Positions 1 through 7,219 of a stretch of 64,000 bases of DNA are shown piece by piece. Below the pieces are notes generated by a model that made no database searches, was not told where the DNA came from, and worked only from the letters and a program-made list of their open reading frames with translations. Position 1 is the stretch's first letter. The number at the start of each line of letters is the position of its first letter. The translations under genes were made by a program, and so were the position numbers. This DNA is from Bin87 sp965220095 (GTDB lineage Bacteria; Chloroflexota; Dehalococcoidia; Lucifugimonadales; UBA3495): assembly GCA_965220095.1 (NCBI GenBank), contig OZ244805.1, positions 2,294,001 through 2,358,000 on the forward strand, read 5' to 3'.

Positions 1-2
1 AC

Positions 3-422
3 TATACGCTGAAACTCTCGGTTGTGGAGGACGGGGAAGCGGCAATCGCTTACCTCCGCCGCGAGGGCGAGTATGCAACCGCCCCTCGGCCCGATTTGGT
101 CCTGCTGGATCTAATGCTGCCCAAGAAGAACGGCCAGGAAGTTCTCGCCGAGATGAGCCAGGATGCCGGGTTGACCACGATTCCGGTGATGATTCTGACC
201 GGTACGGAAGCGGAACAAAGCCTGCTCTGGTCGTACAATATACAACCGTCGAGGTTCTGCCGAAAACCGATAGATCTTGCTCGCTTCAACACCGTCGTCA
301 CACAGCTCGATACATTTGCCGAGCAGCCCATCGTCATGGCGGCCGCTCCGGTGGAGGGGCAGGAGCCGGCGGCCGCCGGAGCGGGAACGAGCCGAAGGTG
401 GTGGTGGCCTTTTGGCCGTTAG
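3..422 (+). CDS. response regulator receiver protein, 5'-partial
   Basis: The reading frame is open from the window edge, so the true start lies upstream. The visible part is most of a CheY-like receiver domain: a D-G-E segment, then the phospho-acceptor Asp in LVLLDLMLPKKNG (codon 108-110), the Thr of the LTGT segment, and the conserved Lys in CRKPID. This is the arrangement of Rcp1-type single-domain regulators, which relay phosphate from a histidine kinase without binding DNA. After the receiver come about 35 residues rich in Ala/Pro/Gly ending in basic and Trp residues, with no DNA-binding domain. The partner kinase is not in view. Receiver assignment is firm; the pathway is unknown. Confidence 0.85.
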   Translation, partial: YTLKLSVVEDGEAAIAYLRREGEYATAPRPDLVLLDLMLPKKNGQEVLAEMSQDAGLTTIPVMILTGTEAEQSLLWSYNIQPSRFCRKPIDLARFNTVVTQLDTFAEQPIVMAAAPVEGQEPAAAGAGTSRRWWWPFGR

Positions 423-474
423 CGGGGGGCTGCGCCGGCCGCGACCGCGCCTTTATGACCTGCCGAAAACGCTC

Positions 475-506
475 CGATGCCCCGGGCCTGAGTCGCCGGG
501 GCATCG
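475..506. terminator. hairpin between convergent genes
   Basis: A 10-bp stem (CGATGCCCCG / CGGGGCATCG) with a 12-nt loop lies between the response regulator and the convergent amidohydrolase gene. Neither side has a strong T-run, so it may be a weak bidirectional terminator or 3'-end stabiliser. Confidence 0.5.
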
Positions 507-546
507 AAGTTTGGGGACGCAATGTCATGCGACTATTTGGCGGGAC

Positions 547-1971
547 TTATCCAATCGGCCGGCTGGTTACCTCCCGGTCTATTTTGCGGGGGATCCACTG
601 GCCTCCGCCGGCCGGAGCGGTTAGCTGGCCGTTTTCTACGGCCACGGTGCCGCGCATGATAGTCATTACCGGCCAGCCTTCAATCTCGAAGTCTTCCCAG
701 ATGCTGTAGTCGCTGATGTGGAAGTCGTCCATGGTGAGACGCTTCTTGATGGTGGGGTCGATGAGAGTGATGTCGGCGTCGCTGCCGGGGGCCAGGGCGC
801 CCTTGCGGGGGTACAGGCCCATGATGCGGGCGGAGTTGGTCGAGGTTACGTCCACGAACCGCTGCAACGACATTCCCCGCTTGGATACGCCCTCGCTGTA
901 GGTGATGCCGACGCGGGTCTCGGCGCCGTTGTGTCCGCCAGTGACGTCGCGCACCGTCTTGCCCTCGATTTTGAGGTTCCAGTTGGTGCAGTATTCGTCG
1001 GTGGCCATGGTGTGCAGGCCGCCCCAGGCGATGCCCTTCCACAGCATGGAGGCGTCTTCCGGCGATTTGAGGGATGGGTACGTATGGTACTTCATCCCGT
1101 TCTCTTCTTTGTAGTTGTTGGCGTTGAAGCAGGCGTAGTTGTGCAGGGTTTCGCCGTACACGGCCATGCCCTTGTTGCGCGCTTCGCCAATGGCGTTGAT
1201 GCCTTCACGGGCGCTGACGTGGACGAAGTACACCGGCGCGCCAGTCCATTCGGCCACCCGCAGCACGCGCCGGAAGGACACATCTTCCGACTCGTTGCTG
1301 TGCACTAGCGGCATATTCCACCACTCGTTGCGCTCCTCGCGCTGCAGCTTTTCGTACATATACTGCACCATATCGTCGTCTTCAGAGTGGACGAGCAGCA
1401 TGGCGTCGTTGCGCTGGATGACTTCCATCAGGTCGTGCAGGTGGCCCATGCCAACCTTGCGCGGCTCGCCGGACATTTCGGGCGGGCGTATGTTGGTGGT
1501 GAATATTTTTACACTGGCCCAGCCATCTTCGATGTGCTCGTGCAGGGATTCCAGCGTGCGTTGGGGAATTTCACCCAGCACCATCAGGTGGTGAGCGTAG
1601 TCGGCGTAGGAGTTGCCGCGCCAGGAGTTGGTGCGCTCCTGGATGGCCTCGGGGATGGTGTTGCCGGGATGATGGATGGCAAAGTCCATCAGCGTGGTGG
1701 TGCCGCCAAACAGGGCGGCGCGGCTAACCTGTTCCGGCGGAGCGGTGCGCAGGTTGCCCGGCCCCATGATGGGAGCGTCAATATGGGCGTGGGGCTCAAT
1801 GCCGCCGGGGACGACAACTTTGCCGGTGGCGTCAATGACGCGCGTTACGTCGTCCGTCATGGTGTTGGGCGAGGTAATGGCGACGATTTTCTCGCCCTGG
1901 ATGCACACGTCCCAGTCGCCGACGCCCCAGGGGGTGACGACCTGTCCGCCGCGGATGATTAAGTCCAGCAT
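547..1971 (-). CDS. dihydropyrimidinase / hydantoinase-type amidohydrolase
   Basis: This 474-residue cyclic amidohydrolase should open dihydropyrimidine, hydantoin or similar cyclic amide rings in the cytoplasm. The metal-binding HAH triad is at residues 61-63 within GGIEPHAHID, the GGTTTLMDFA segment follows, and Lys155 in ASVKIF sits where the carboxylated bridging lysine of the family is found. Later metal and catalytic segments LLVHSED, YFVHVSA and MATDEYC are present. The start was set at the ATG of MLDLIIRGG because GGAGG lies 6 nt upstream; a longer in-frame ORF to 2007 lacks this. Allantoinase or a dihydroorotase paralogue cannot be excluded from sequence alone. The gene stands alone, convergent with the response regulator. 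Confidence 0.85.
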   Translation of the reverse strand: MLDLIIRGGQVVTPWGVGDWDVCIQGEKIVAITSPNTMTDDVTRVIDATGKVVVPGGIEPHAHIDAPIMGPGNLRTAPPEQVSRAALFGGTTTLMDFAIHHPGNTIPEAIQERTNSWRGNSYADYAHHLMVLGEIPQRTLESLHEHIEDGWASVKIFTTNIRPPEMSGEPRKVGMGHLHDLMEVIQRNDAMLLVHSEDDDMVQYMYEKLQREERNEWWNMPLVHSNESEDVSFRRVLRVAEWTGAPVYFVHVSAREGINAIGEARNKGMAVYGETLHNYACFNANNYKEENGMKYHTYPSLKSPEDASMLWKGIAWGGLHTMATDEYCTNWNLKIEGKTVRDVTGGHNGAETRVGITYSEGVSKRGMSLQRFVDVTSTNSARIMGLYPRKGALAPGSDADITLIDPTIKKRLTMDDFHISDYSIWEDFEIEGWPVMTIMRGTVAVENGQLTAPAGGGQWIPRKIDREVTSRPIG

Positions 1972-2140
1972 AATATCCCTCCGAGTTCGGCGTGGGCCGG
2001 CAGCCATTGCCGGCGTCGGCCGCTATGGATGGGGGTAGTATAGCGCAAATCTGTTGGTATGTTTGCGTAGCGCGTATAGGCTTGGCTTTTTTGGCTTCGA
2101 TTCAGGGTTGACACCGGCGACTGCACCGATTACGATTATC

Positions 2141-2261
2141 GCAATGTTGCTCGTCCTTCTCCGACCCACTGAGGTCGGGTAATTGGCGAGCGTTATTTTT
2201 TGCAATGCTGCTCGTCGTCTCCTCGTCTTTAATGGCGAGGCGGCTGGCGGGCGTTATTTTT
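2141..2261 (+). repeat. two tandem ~60-bp units, each with a two-tier hairpin and T-run
   Basis: Units at 2141-2201 and 2202-2261 share the frame GCAATG(T/C)TGCTCGTC ... GGCG(A/G)GCGTTATTTTT. In both the outer arms pair (GCTCG with CGAGC in unit 1; GCTCG with CGGGC in unit 2 through a G-U pair). The inner hairpins differ in sequence (CCGACC/GGTCGG and CCTCG/CGAGG) but keep the fold. Each unit ends in a T-run, like a terminator. They lie 18 bp upstream of the broken NYN-domain gene. Function unknown: tandem terminators or a structured RNA. Confidence 0.6.
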
Positions 2262-2278
2262 GTTAGTCGAGTGGGACT

Positions 2279-2880
2279 ATGACCGAAGCGCTGAAGCTCG
2301 TACGTTTCATTGATGCGCAGAATTCATACCGGGGAGCGCGTGACAGTTTCTTTCCGGGTGGCGGGCCAGCAGCTTACGGGCAATTCAATCCGGTTCGGTT
2401 GGGGGAACTCATAGCAGCGCGCGGCGGCCCCGGTGGAGCGGCGTGCGTTCTCCGACGCTAGGGTCTATACCGGACGGCCCGACCCTAGATTAGAACCCAG
2501 AACATACGCCGCCCACTTAAATCAGTGCACTCGCTGGGAAGCAGACGGCACAAGCGTTGTCTGGCGACCGCTCCGCTACCTACCCCGCAGGACGGGGCTG
2601 CCGGCGCAGGAGAAGGGCATTGACGTGGCCCTGTGCATCGACTTTGTGGCGATGGCCATTGACGGCCTTTATGACGTGGGGGGTGATTGTGTCCACCGAC
2701 ACTGATTTACTGCCCGCGCTTGAGTTCACGCGCAACCGCTACGCTGGTGTTCGCCATATCTCCGTGGCCGCTTGGGATGGACGGCGGCGAATGTCGTTGC
2801 CTGGCGCTAACATCTGGTGTCATTGGCTATCCAGAGCAGACTACGATGCCGTAGCCGATGCCACCGATTACAACCGCTAA
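2279..2880 (+). pseudogene. NYN-domain (LabA/DUF88-like) protein, two frameshifts
   Basis: Three successive reading frames together spell one NYN-domain protein, a PIN-like nuclease fold. Frame 1 gives FIDAQNSYRGARDSF, frame 2 gives VYTGRPDP ... PLRYLP ... EKGIDVALCIDFVAMAIDG, frame 3 gives STDTDLLPALEF and IWCHWLSRADYDAVADATDY. The family's acidic residues (FID, DVALCID, DTDLLPAL) are all recognisable. Each junction behaves as one extra base: near 2430 in a CCCCGG run and near 2680 in a run of six G. The ATG at 2279 precedes the family N-terminus directly. Because both lesions are single-base and one is in a homopolymer, sequencing error is a real alternative to gene decay. Confidence 0.7.
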
Positions 2881-3007
2881 TTGCCCATTCATCTTTGTTG
2901 CTCGCGGCATCGCCGCTAACGATGGTAGGGTAAGAGCAAGTTTGAAACCTGCCCCCCCACTCGCGGCATCCGGCGACTACGCGAATCAAAAACCCTGGCA
3001 TAAACGG

Positions 3008-3532
3008 TTAGCAGTTTCCATTCAACCAGCGGCCGTGCTCGTAGGAAAAAGTGTAGCGTTGGCGATTTTTTACGGGCCGTAGGTTTCCCAGCACGATTTG
3101 GGCCTTAACCACAGCCTGTCGGTCGCCAACCCGGTCGACATCCCATGTCAGCAAACCCATTCTGGAACCCGGCGCCAACGCTCTGAGTTCGTTGACGTAT
3201 TTAGTGAACGCGTCCTCATCCTGGCGACACGCGTGGGCGAAGGTAGCCAGGGCGCGTTGGTAATCCGGTGCCGGCTGCGCAGATGCTGCGATCACAAATT
3301 CTCGTAACTGTGCGATGACCTCGGTGCTTATCTCATATTCCGTCCACGAGTCGGGGTCGTGCGTAGCCACGTCGCGCGTTGCAACCACGGCAGTTGAAAT
3401 AGTAACCGGCGTTGATACGGCAAATGCCGGCAACGTGGGCATCGGCGTCGCGGGGCGGGTGGTGTCAACTTTCCCGCACGCCAGTGCCGATATGCACGTC
3501 AAAATCGCCGCCAGTATCAAGGCAGTTCGCAC
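3008..3532 (-). CDS. hypothetical lipoprotein
   Basis: A 174-residue protein with a short hydrophobic signal peptide ending in the lipobox SALAC (Cys19), so it should be exported and lipid-anchored. A Thr/Pro/Val-rich stretch (about residues 22-55) follows, then a globular part with DSWTEYEIS and, at the C-terminus, VLGNLRPVKNRQRYTFSYEHGRW. This last part resembles the beta-sheet end of small NTF2/DUF4878-like lipoproteins, but I do not recognise the family with confidence. It is separated by about 50 bp from the Asp-box propeller gene on the same strand and could be cotranscribed with it. Confidence 0.65.
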   Translation of the reverse strand: MRTALILAAILTCISALACGKVDTTRPATPMPTLPAFAVSTPVTISTAVVATRDVATHDPDSWTEYEISTEVIAQLREFVIAASAQPAPDYQRALATFAHACRQDEDAFTKYVNELRALAPGSRMGLLTWDVDRVGDRQAVVKAQIVLGNLRPVKNRQRYTFSYEHGRWLNGNC

Positions 3533-3581
3533 CAGACTCAGCGCTCCTGCGGTGCGAACCGCTCAACACAATTTGGCAAGT

Positions 3582-4571
3582 TTAGTTGGGGAACCAGGCC
3601 ACCGATGAGATTTCGCTGAACTCCCGGTCGAGTTTGGTCCACGATGCGCCGGCATTTTCCGACTGGTACAGGTAGCCGTACCGGCTGCCGGCCAGCAGGA
3701 AGTCGGGGTTTTGGCGCTGGGAGTTTACCACCCACATCGCCGTGTTGGGTTCGACGGGCAGGTTCAGGCTCTCCCAGTTGGCGCCGGAGTCCTGGGAGCG
3801 CATCACCACGCCGGTTGATCCCGGAGTCGTATCGCCAAAAGTAGCGAAGATGGTCTGCGGGTCGTCGGCCTTCACCTTGACGCCCCTCGGATAGCCCAGG
3901 GGGAAGTTCTGGCGCACGCCCAGGTTGCGCCACGAGCCGCCATCGTCGTCGCTGAGGAACACATCGTCGTTGACGAGCACCACGACGCGCTGGGGAGGGC
4001 CGGCGGTTACGGTAACGTTGTGAATGTCCATGTTGGGGATGGCATGATGATCGATGGTTTCCCAGGTGTCGCCGCCGTCGGCGCTATGCCGCAGGCCATC
4101 CACCTCAATGCCGACCCACACGCTGTTGCCGTTGGTGGGGTCGATGGCAATGCCGGTAACGCGCGGGACGCCTACCGCCGGGCACTCCGCCGCAACCTCC
4201 ACCGGACGCAACTCCCAGTTTTGACCGCCGTCGCGGGTGCGGTAGATACGGCAGGGGTTGGGCGTTCCGGTGCCGGCGAACCCAACTTGTGGGTTGGACG
4301 GGTCAAAGGCGATGGCCCAGACCGCGGTGCCGTTCATCGGCGTGTCGACGGCGCGCCAGGTGTCGCCGTTGTCGTCGCTGCGGATGATGCCCCGGTCGCA
4401 GCCGGCGAAGACCGCGCTGTCGCTGCCGGGCACCGGCGTCAGGCAGCGCACCACGGCGTCCGAGTGGATGCCCTGGGTGATGCCCACCCGCCGCCAGGAC
4501 TGGCCGCTGTCAATGCTGCGCATCACGCCCTGTCCGGCGGTTCCTACCAAAATCGTAATTCCGTCTGCCAT
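3582..4571 (-). CDS. Asp-box (BNR/sortilin-like) beta-propeller protein
   Basis: A 329-residue protein made of repeated blades, each with the Asp-box S-x-D-x-G-x-x-W: SIDSGQSW, SDDNGDTW, TRDGGQNW, SADGGDTW, SDDDGGSW, SQDSGANW and SENAGASW. These predict a seven-bladed propeller like Ycf48/VPS10-type or WD40/YVTN-like proteins. No signal peptide is seen from the chosen start. That start, ATG at 4571, has CAGGAGG 6 nt upstream; the longer ORF to 4631 does not. Sialidase catalytic residues were not recognised, so a binding or scaffold role is more likely than glycosidase activity. Substrate unknown. Confidence 0.75.
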   Translation of the reverse strand: MADGITILVGTAGQGVMRSIDSGQSWRRVGITQGIHSDAVVRCLTPVPGSDSAVFAGCDRGIIRSDDNGDTWRAVDTPMNGTAVWAIAFDPSNPQVGFAGTGTPNPCRIYRTRDGGQNWELRPVEVAAECPAVGVPRVTGIAIDPTNGNSVWVGIEVDGLRHSADGGDTWETIDHHAIPNMDIHNVTVTAGPPQRVVVLVNDDVFLSDDDGGSWRNLGVRQNFPLGYPRGVKVKADDPQTIFATFGDTTPGSTGVVMRSQDSGANWESLNLPVEPNTAMWVVNSQRQNPDFLLAGSRYGYLYQSENAGASWTKLDREFSEISSVAWFPN

Positions 4572-4676
4572 GGTAACGCCTCCTGGCTGCCGTCTAATCG
4601 GCTGGTGGGGGTTCGATACAGTTGTCGACATGATACCGCCGTGGTCAGCCGAATGCTACCGGGCAGATTGATTCCG

Positions 4677-4851
4677 CAGGGCAAACGCATTCTAACTTTA
4701 GGTGGCCTGATAAATCGTCATTCCCGCGAAAGCGGGAATCCATACAGATTGCTTCCAGGCAGTTGACGTACAACCAAGCCACTTGGATTCCCGCTTTCGC
4801 GGGAATGACAGGCACCTCAAAAACCGATTCAATTAGAATGCGGTTGCCCTG
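4677..4851. mobile_element. 175-bp MITE-like element, copy A
   Basis: A non-coding element bounded by inverted ends CAGGGCAAACGCATTCTAA and TTAGAATGCGGTTGCCCTG. Inside are two copies of the palindrome ATTCCCGCGAAAGCGGGAAT, facing each other around a unique centre. Copy B at 20044-20218 is almost identical, the same length and in inverted orientation. No target duplication is visible around this copy. Its right end runs into the higB-like reading frame. Confidence 0.85.
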
Positions 4852-5140
4852 GGATAGAGAGACCCAATCCGTAGCGCAACGCCGACGGGGCGGAAAGTTA
4901 CCGGAAGAGATCCGTCGCAGAGCGCAAAGAAAGCTGGTTATCTTGAACAATGCTGCAGACCTTAACGACTTGTCGGTACCGCCCGGTAACCGACTGGAGA
5001 AGCTGTCGGGAAACCGAGAGGGCCAATACAGCATTCGTATCAATCACCAATGGCGCATCTGCTCGCGGCAGGGAGGGAACAGGTCATGCGTGATTCCGCG
5101 CCGGCGAAAGCGCCACCGATTCATCCGGGCGAAATTTTGA
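4838..5140 (+). pseudogene. HigB/RelE-like toxin, both ends altered
   Basis: The core LPEEIRRRAQRKLVIL ... DLSVPPGNRLEKLSG and GQYSIRINHQWRIC is the HigB mRNA-interferase toxin fold. The family N-terminus is missing: homology begins around the D-x-E-T residues, exactly where the MITE ends. The only near ATG (4838) lies in the MITE terminal repeat, giving M-R-L-P-W-D-R-E-T. After WRIC the usual final strand (VEIVDYH-like) is absent and the frame runs on into basic residues overlapping higA. The protein, if made, is about 100 aa and lacks C-terminal residues normally needed for activity. It is probably inactive but may still bind HigA. Confidence 0.65.
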
Positions 5141-5394
5141 CTGAGGAGTTTTTGCTTCCATTGAACATATCCCAATACCGATTGGCAAAGTCAATTGGAG
5201 TCGATCCTCGTCGAATCCATGCGATAGCCAATTGCCAAAGGTCGATTACGGCACAGACAGCCCTTCTGCTGTCGCGGTTTTTCGGTAATTCGCCAACTTT
5301 CTGGATGGGGATACAAACCCAATACGATTTGGAGAATGCGGCTGACGCGCTGGTCGACCAGCTGGAACTGGTGGTTCCCATGCAGACAAATTAA
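5086..5394 (+). CDS. higA: HigA-type antitoxin, XRE-family
   Basis: A 102-residue protein with the HigA signature IHPGEILTEEFLLPLNIS followed by a helix-turn-helix (QYRLAKSIGVDPRRIHAI, about residues 30-55) and the C-terminal segment LLLSRFFGNSPTFW. It should neutralise the upstream toxin and repress the operon by binding its promoter. The toxin-then-antitoxin order is typical of higBA. The ATG at 5086 starts just before the domain and overlaps the altered toxin frame by 55 bp. It appears intact although the toxin is damaged, as expected if the toxin decays first. Confidence 0.85.
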   Translation: MRDSAPAKAPPIHPGEILTEEFLLPLNISQYRLAKSIGVDPRRIHAIANCQRSITAQTALLLSRFFGNSPTFWMGIQTQYDLENAADALVDQLELVVPMQTN

Positions 5395-5480
5395 CTGCGC
5401 CGGCGCGCGGTGTTTGGGTGTTGACCGATTCTTCTCGCGCCGCGGGAAATGGTAAGCCGGCTCGAATATTTAAACGCCAC

Positions 5481-5515
5481 GGCGTCGGCTCCGGTCATGC
5501 ACCGGAGCCGACGCC
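5481..5515 (-). terminator. strong hairpin after the MFS transporter gene
   Basis: A perfect 14-bp stem (GGCGTCGGCTCCGG with its complement) and a 7-nt loop lie 24 bp beyond the stop of the MFS gene. On the minus strand the stem is followed by GTTTAAATATT, a fair U-rich tail. Confidence 0.6.
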
Positions 5516-5538
5516 GCAGAAAGTATCGCTGCCGCGAG

Positions 5539-7080
5539 TTAGTTGCCGTCGCCGGACCCGGCGGGAGCCTGTGCCGGGCCGCCGGTCGCCGGAGCCGCAG
5601 TCGGGGCCGGGTCTGCCGGCGCGGGAGCACCGGTGCGAAATTCCGCCGGCAGTTCGTCCTCCCAGTCGGGTAATTGGTGACGGTGGGAGTTGGGCAGGAA
5701 CAATATGGCGATTACTCCACCCAGGCTCATGAAGAAGGAAAGCAGGATGGTCCAGCAGTAGGGGTTGTCGAATATAACCGGGAACCCCAGTTCGGTGACA
5801 CCGATGAACAACCCGCTGCCCAACAGCGCCCCGCTGGCCATACCCGCGCCGGCTCCCATCATCTGGAAACCGTAGGCGCTGCCGATGGGGGCTCTGCCGT
5901 AGTACTGGCGGTTGATGATGGGGAAGGCGGACATCTCGCCGCCGAAGCCAATGCCGAACAATACGGCGAAGAGGTAGAACATCCAAAGTTCGTTGGCGAA
6001 CAGAAGGATTAGCACGGGCGCAAACTGGAGGGTGAAGCAGGCGGCCATCACCCATTTGCTGCCGAACAGGTCGGCGGCGATGGGAGCGGCGAATCGGGTT
6101 ATGGTGCTGGTCAGGTGCATGGTACCCGCGATGGTGATGCCGACGGCCGAGGCCCCGACCAGGGCTTTGTCCACCCCTTGATACCCCTCCTCCGGGCGCA
6201 ATAGGTCCACCACCATAACCTGAAGGAACATGATAATGATGGCATGGCCGGCGCATCCCCAATAGTGGATGCCGACCAGATTCCAGAAAGTGGAAGTTTT
6301 GCTCGCTTGGCGCAGGAATACCCGCGCGCGCTCTTTGGCGACCCTTCCCGTTGTGGGAGGGGCGCGTAGCGTCTCGTTGGGATCGGCGCCCAGTTGCCGC
6401 ATCCCCACGTCTTCCGGGGAGTTGTGGAACAGGCGAGTGAGCAGCAAAAGAATGATGCCGCCGAATATGCCCGCAATCCAGAACGCCATCCTGATCCCAA
6501 TGCTGTCGGCTTTGAAAAATGGGAAAGCTTCGGCCCATTGCTGCCCTTGCCCCAGGGAAAAGTAGGCTACCAAACCCACCATGATGGCCGGCACAATCAC
6601 CGGTCCAACGCCCTGGGAAGACTGGAGCAACCCCATGCCCAGTCCCAGGTGGCGGCGGAACCAGGATGTTACAGACACGGTGAGGGGCACCTGGAATATT
6701 CCCATGGACGCGCTGAGCATTACGCCGAAGAACAGGTAGAGATGCCAGAGCTCGGTCATGAATCCCGCGAGGATCATGCTGACGATGTACAGAGACGAGC
6801 CCAAAGTCAGGGTAAAACGGGCTCCGTACCGATCACCAAGCCATCCGGACAGCGGGCCGAACATGCCCGACACCACCCATTGCAGCGAGAATGCGAACAG
6901 GATAAGACCCTGACTCCAGCCGAAAACCTCGGCGATAATGGGAACCAGCGCCGGGAAAGACATACGGAACGACGATGATACCAGTCGCATCAACGCAGTG
7001 ATGAACACGATCACCCAAGCGTAGTGGATACGGTACCCGGCGAACGCGAATTCTGCGGGGCTCAGATTAAAGGCAGCCAT
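5539..7080 (-). CDS. MFS transporter
   Basis: A 513-residue membrane protein with about 12 hydrophobic segments in two halves. The MFS motif A loop G-W-L-G-D-R-Y-G-A-R lies between the second and third segments, and a second half starts near TFWNLVGIHYWG. It ends in a soluble tail of about 50 residues rich in Ala/Pro/Gly. The family (oxalate/formate- or monocarboxylate-type MFS) carries small organic acids; the substrate here is not determinable. The start ATG at 7080 has GGGAGAGG 3-10 nt upstream; an ORF extension to 7143 is unlikely. It diverges from copA. Confidence 0.85.
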   Translation of the reverse strand: MAAFNLSPAEFAFAGYRIHYAWVIVFITALMRLVSSSFRMSFPALVPIIAEVFGWSQGLILFAFSLQWVVSGMFGPLSGWLGDRYGARFTLTLGSSLYIVSMILAGFMTELWHLYLFFGVMLSASMGIFQVPLTVSVTSWFRRHLGLGMGLLQSSQGVGPVIVPAIMVGLVAYFSLGQGQQWAEAFPFFKADSIGIRMAFWIAGIFGGIILLLLTRLFHNSPEDVGMRQLGADPNETLRAPPTTGRVAKERARVFLRQASKTSTFWNLVGIHYWGCAGHAIIIMFLQVMVVDLLRPEEGYQGVDKALVGASAVGITIAGTMHLTSTITRFAAPIAADLFGSKWVMAACFTLQFAPVLILLFANELWMFYLFAVLFGIGFGGEMSAFPIINRQYYGRAPIGSAYGFQMMGAGAGMASGALLGSGLFIGVTELGFPVIFDNPYCWTILLSFFMSLGGVIAILFLPNSHRHQLPDWEDELPAEFRTGAPAPADPAPTAAPATGGPAQAPAGSGDGN

Positions 7081-7160
7081 GATCCTCTCCCTCAATTGGC
7101 GGCAGTATGCTACCGGCGTCAATAACCTGTCAAGGAAAGGCACGGGTTATTATCGCTAAC

Positions 7161-7169
7161 TGATATAAT
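7161..7169 (+). promoter_or_regulatory. extended -10 promoter before copA
   Basis: TGATATAAT matches the extended -10 consensus TGnTATAAT exactly. No TTGACA-like -35 box is seen 16-18 bp upstream, consistent with an extended -10 promoter. A start site near 7176 would leave a leader of about 44 nt before the copA ATG. Confidence 0.6.
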
Positions 7170-7219
7170 GTGAACGTAATCCGCGCGTGATTTCATGGGT
7201 TCGCCGATATATCGCAACG

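Noticed and set aside
4763..4837. Upstream extension of the HigB-like ORF through the MITE
   Set aside because: The added residues are translated MITE palindrome, with no ribosome-binding site and no toxin homology.
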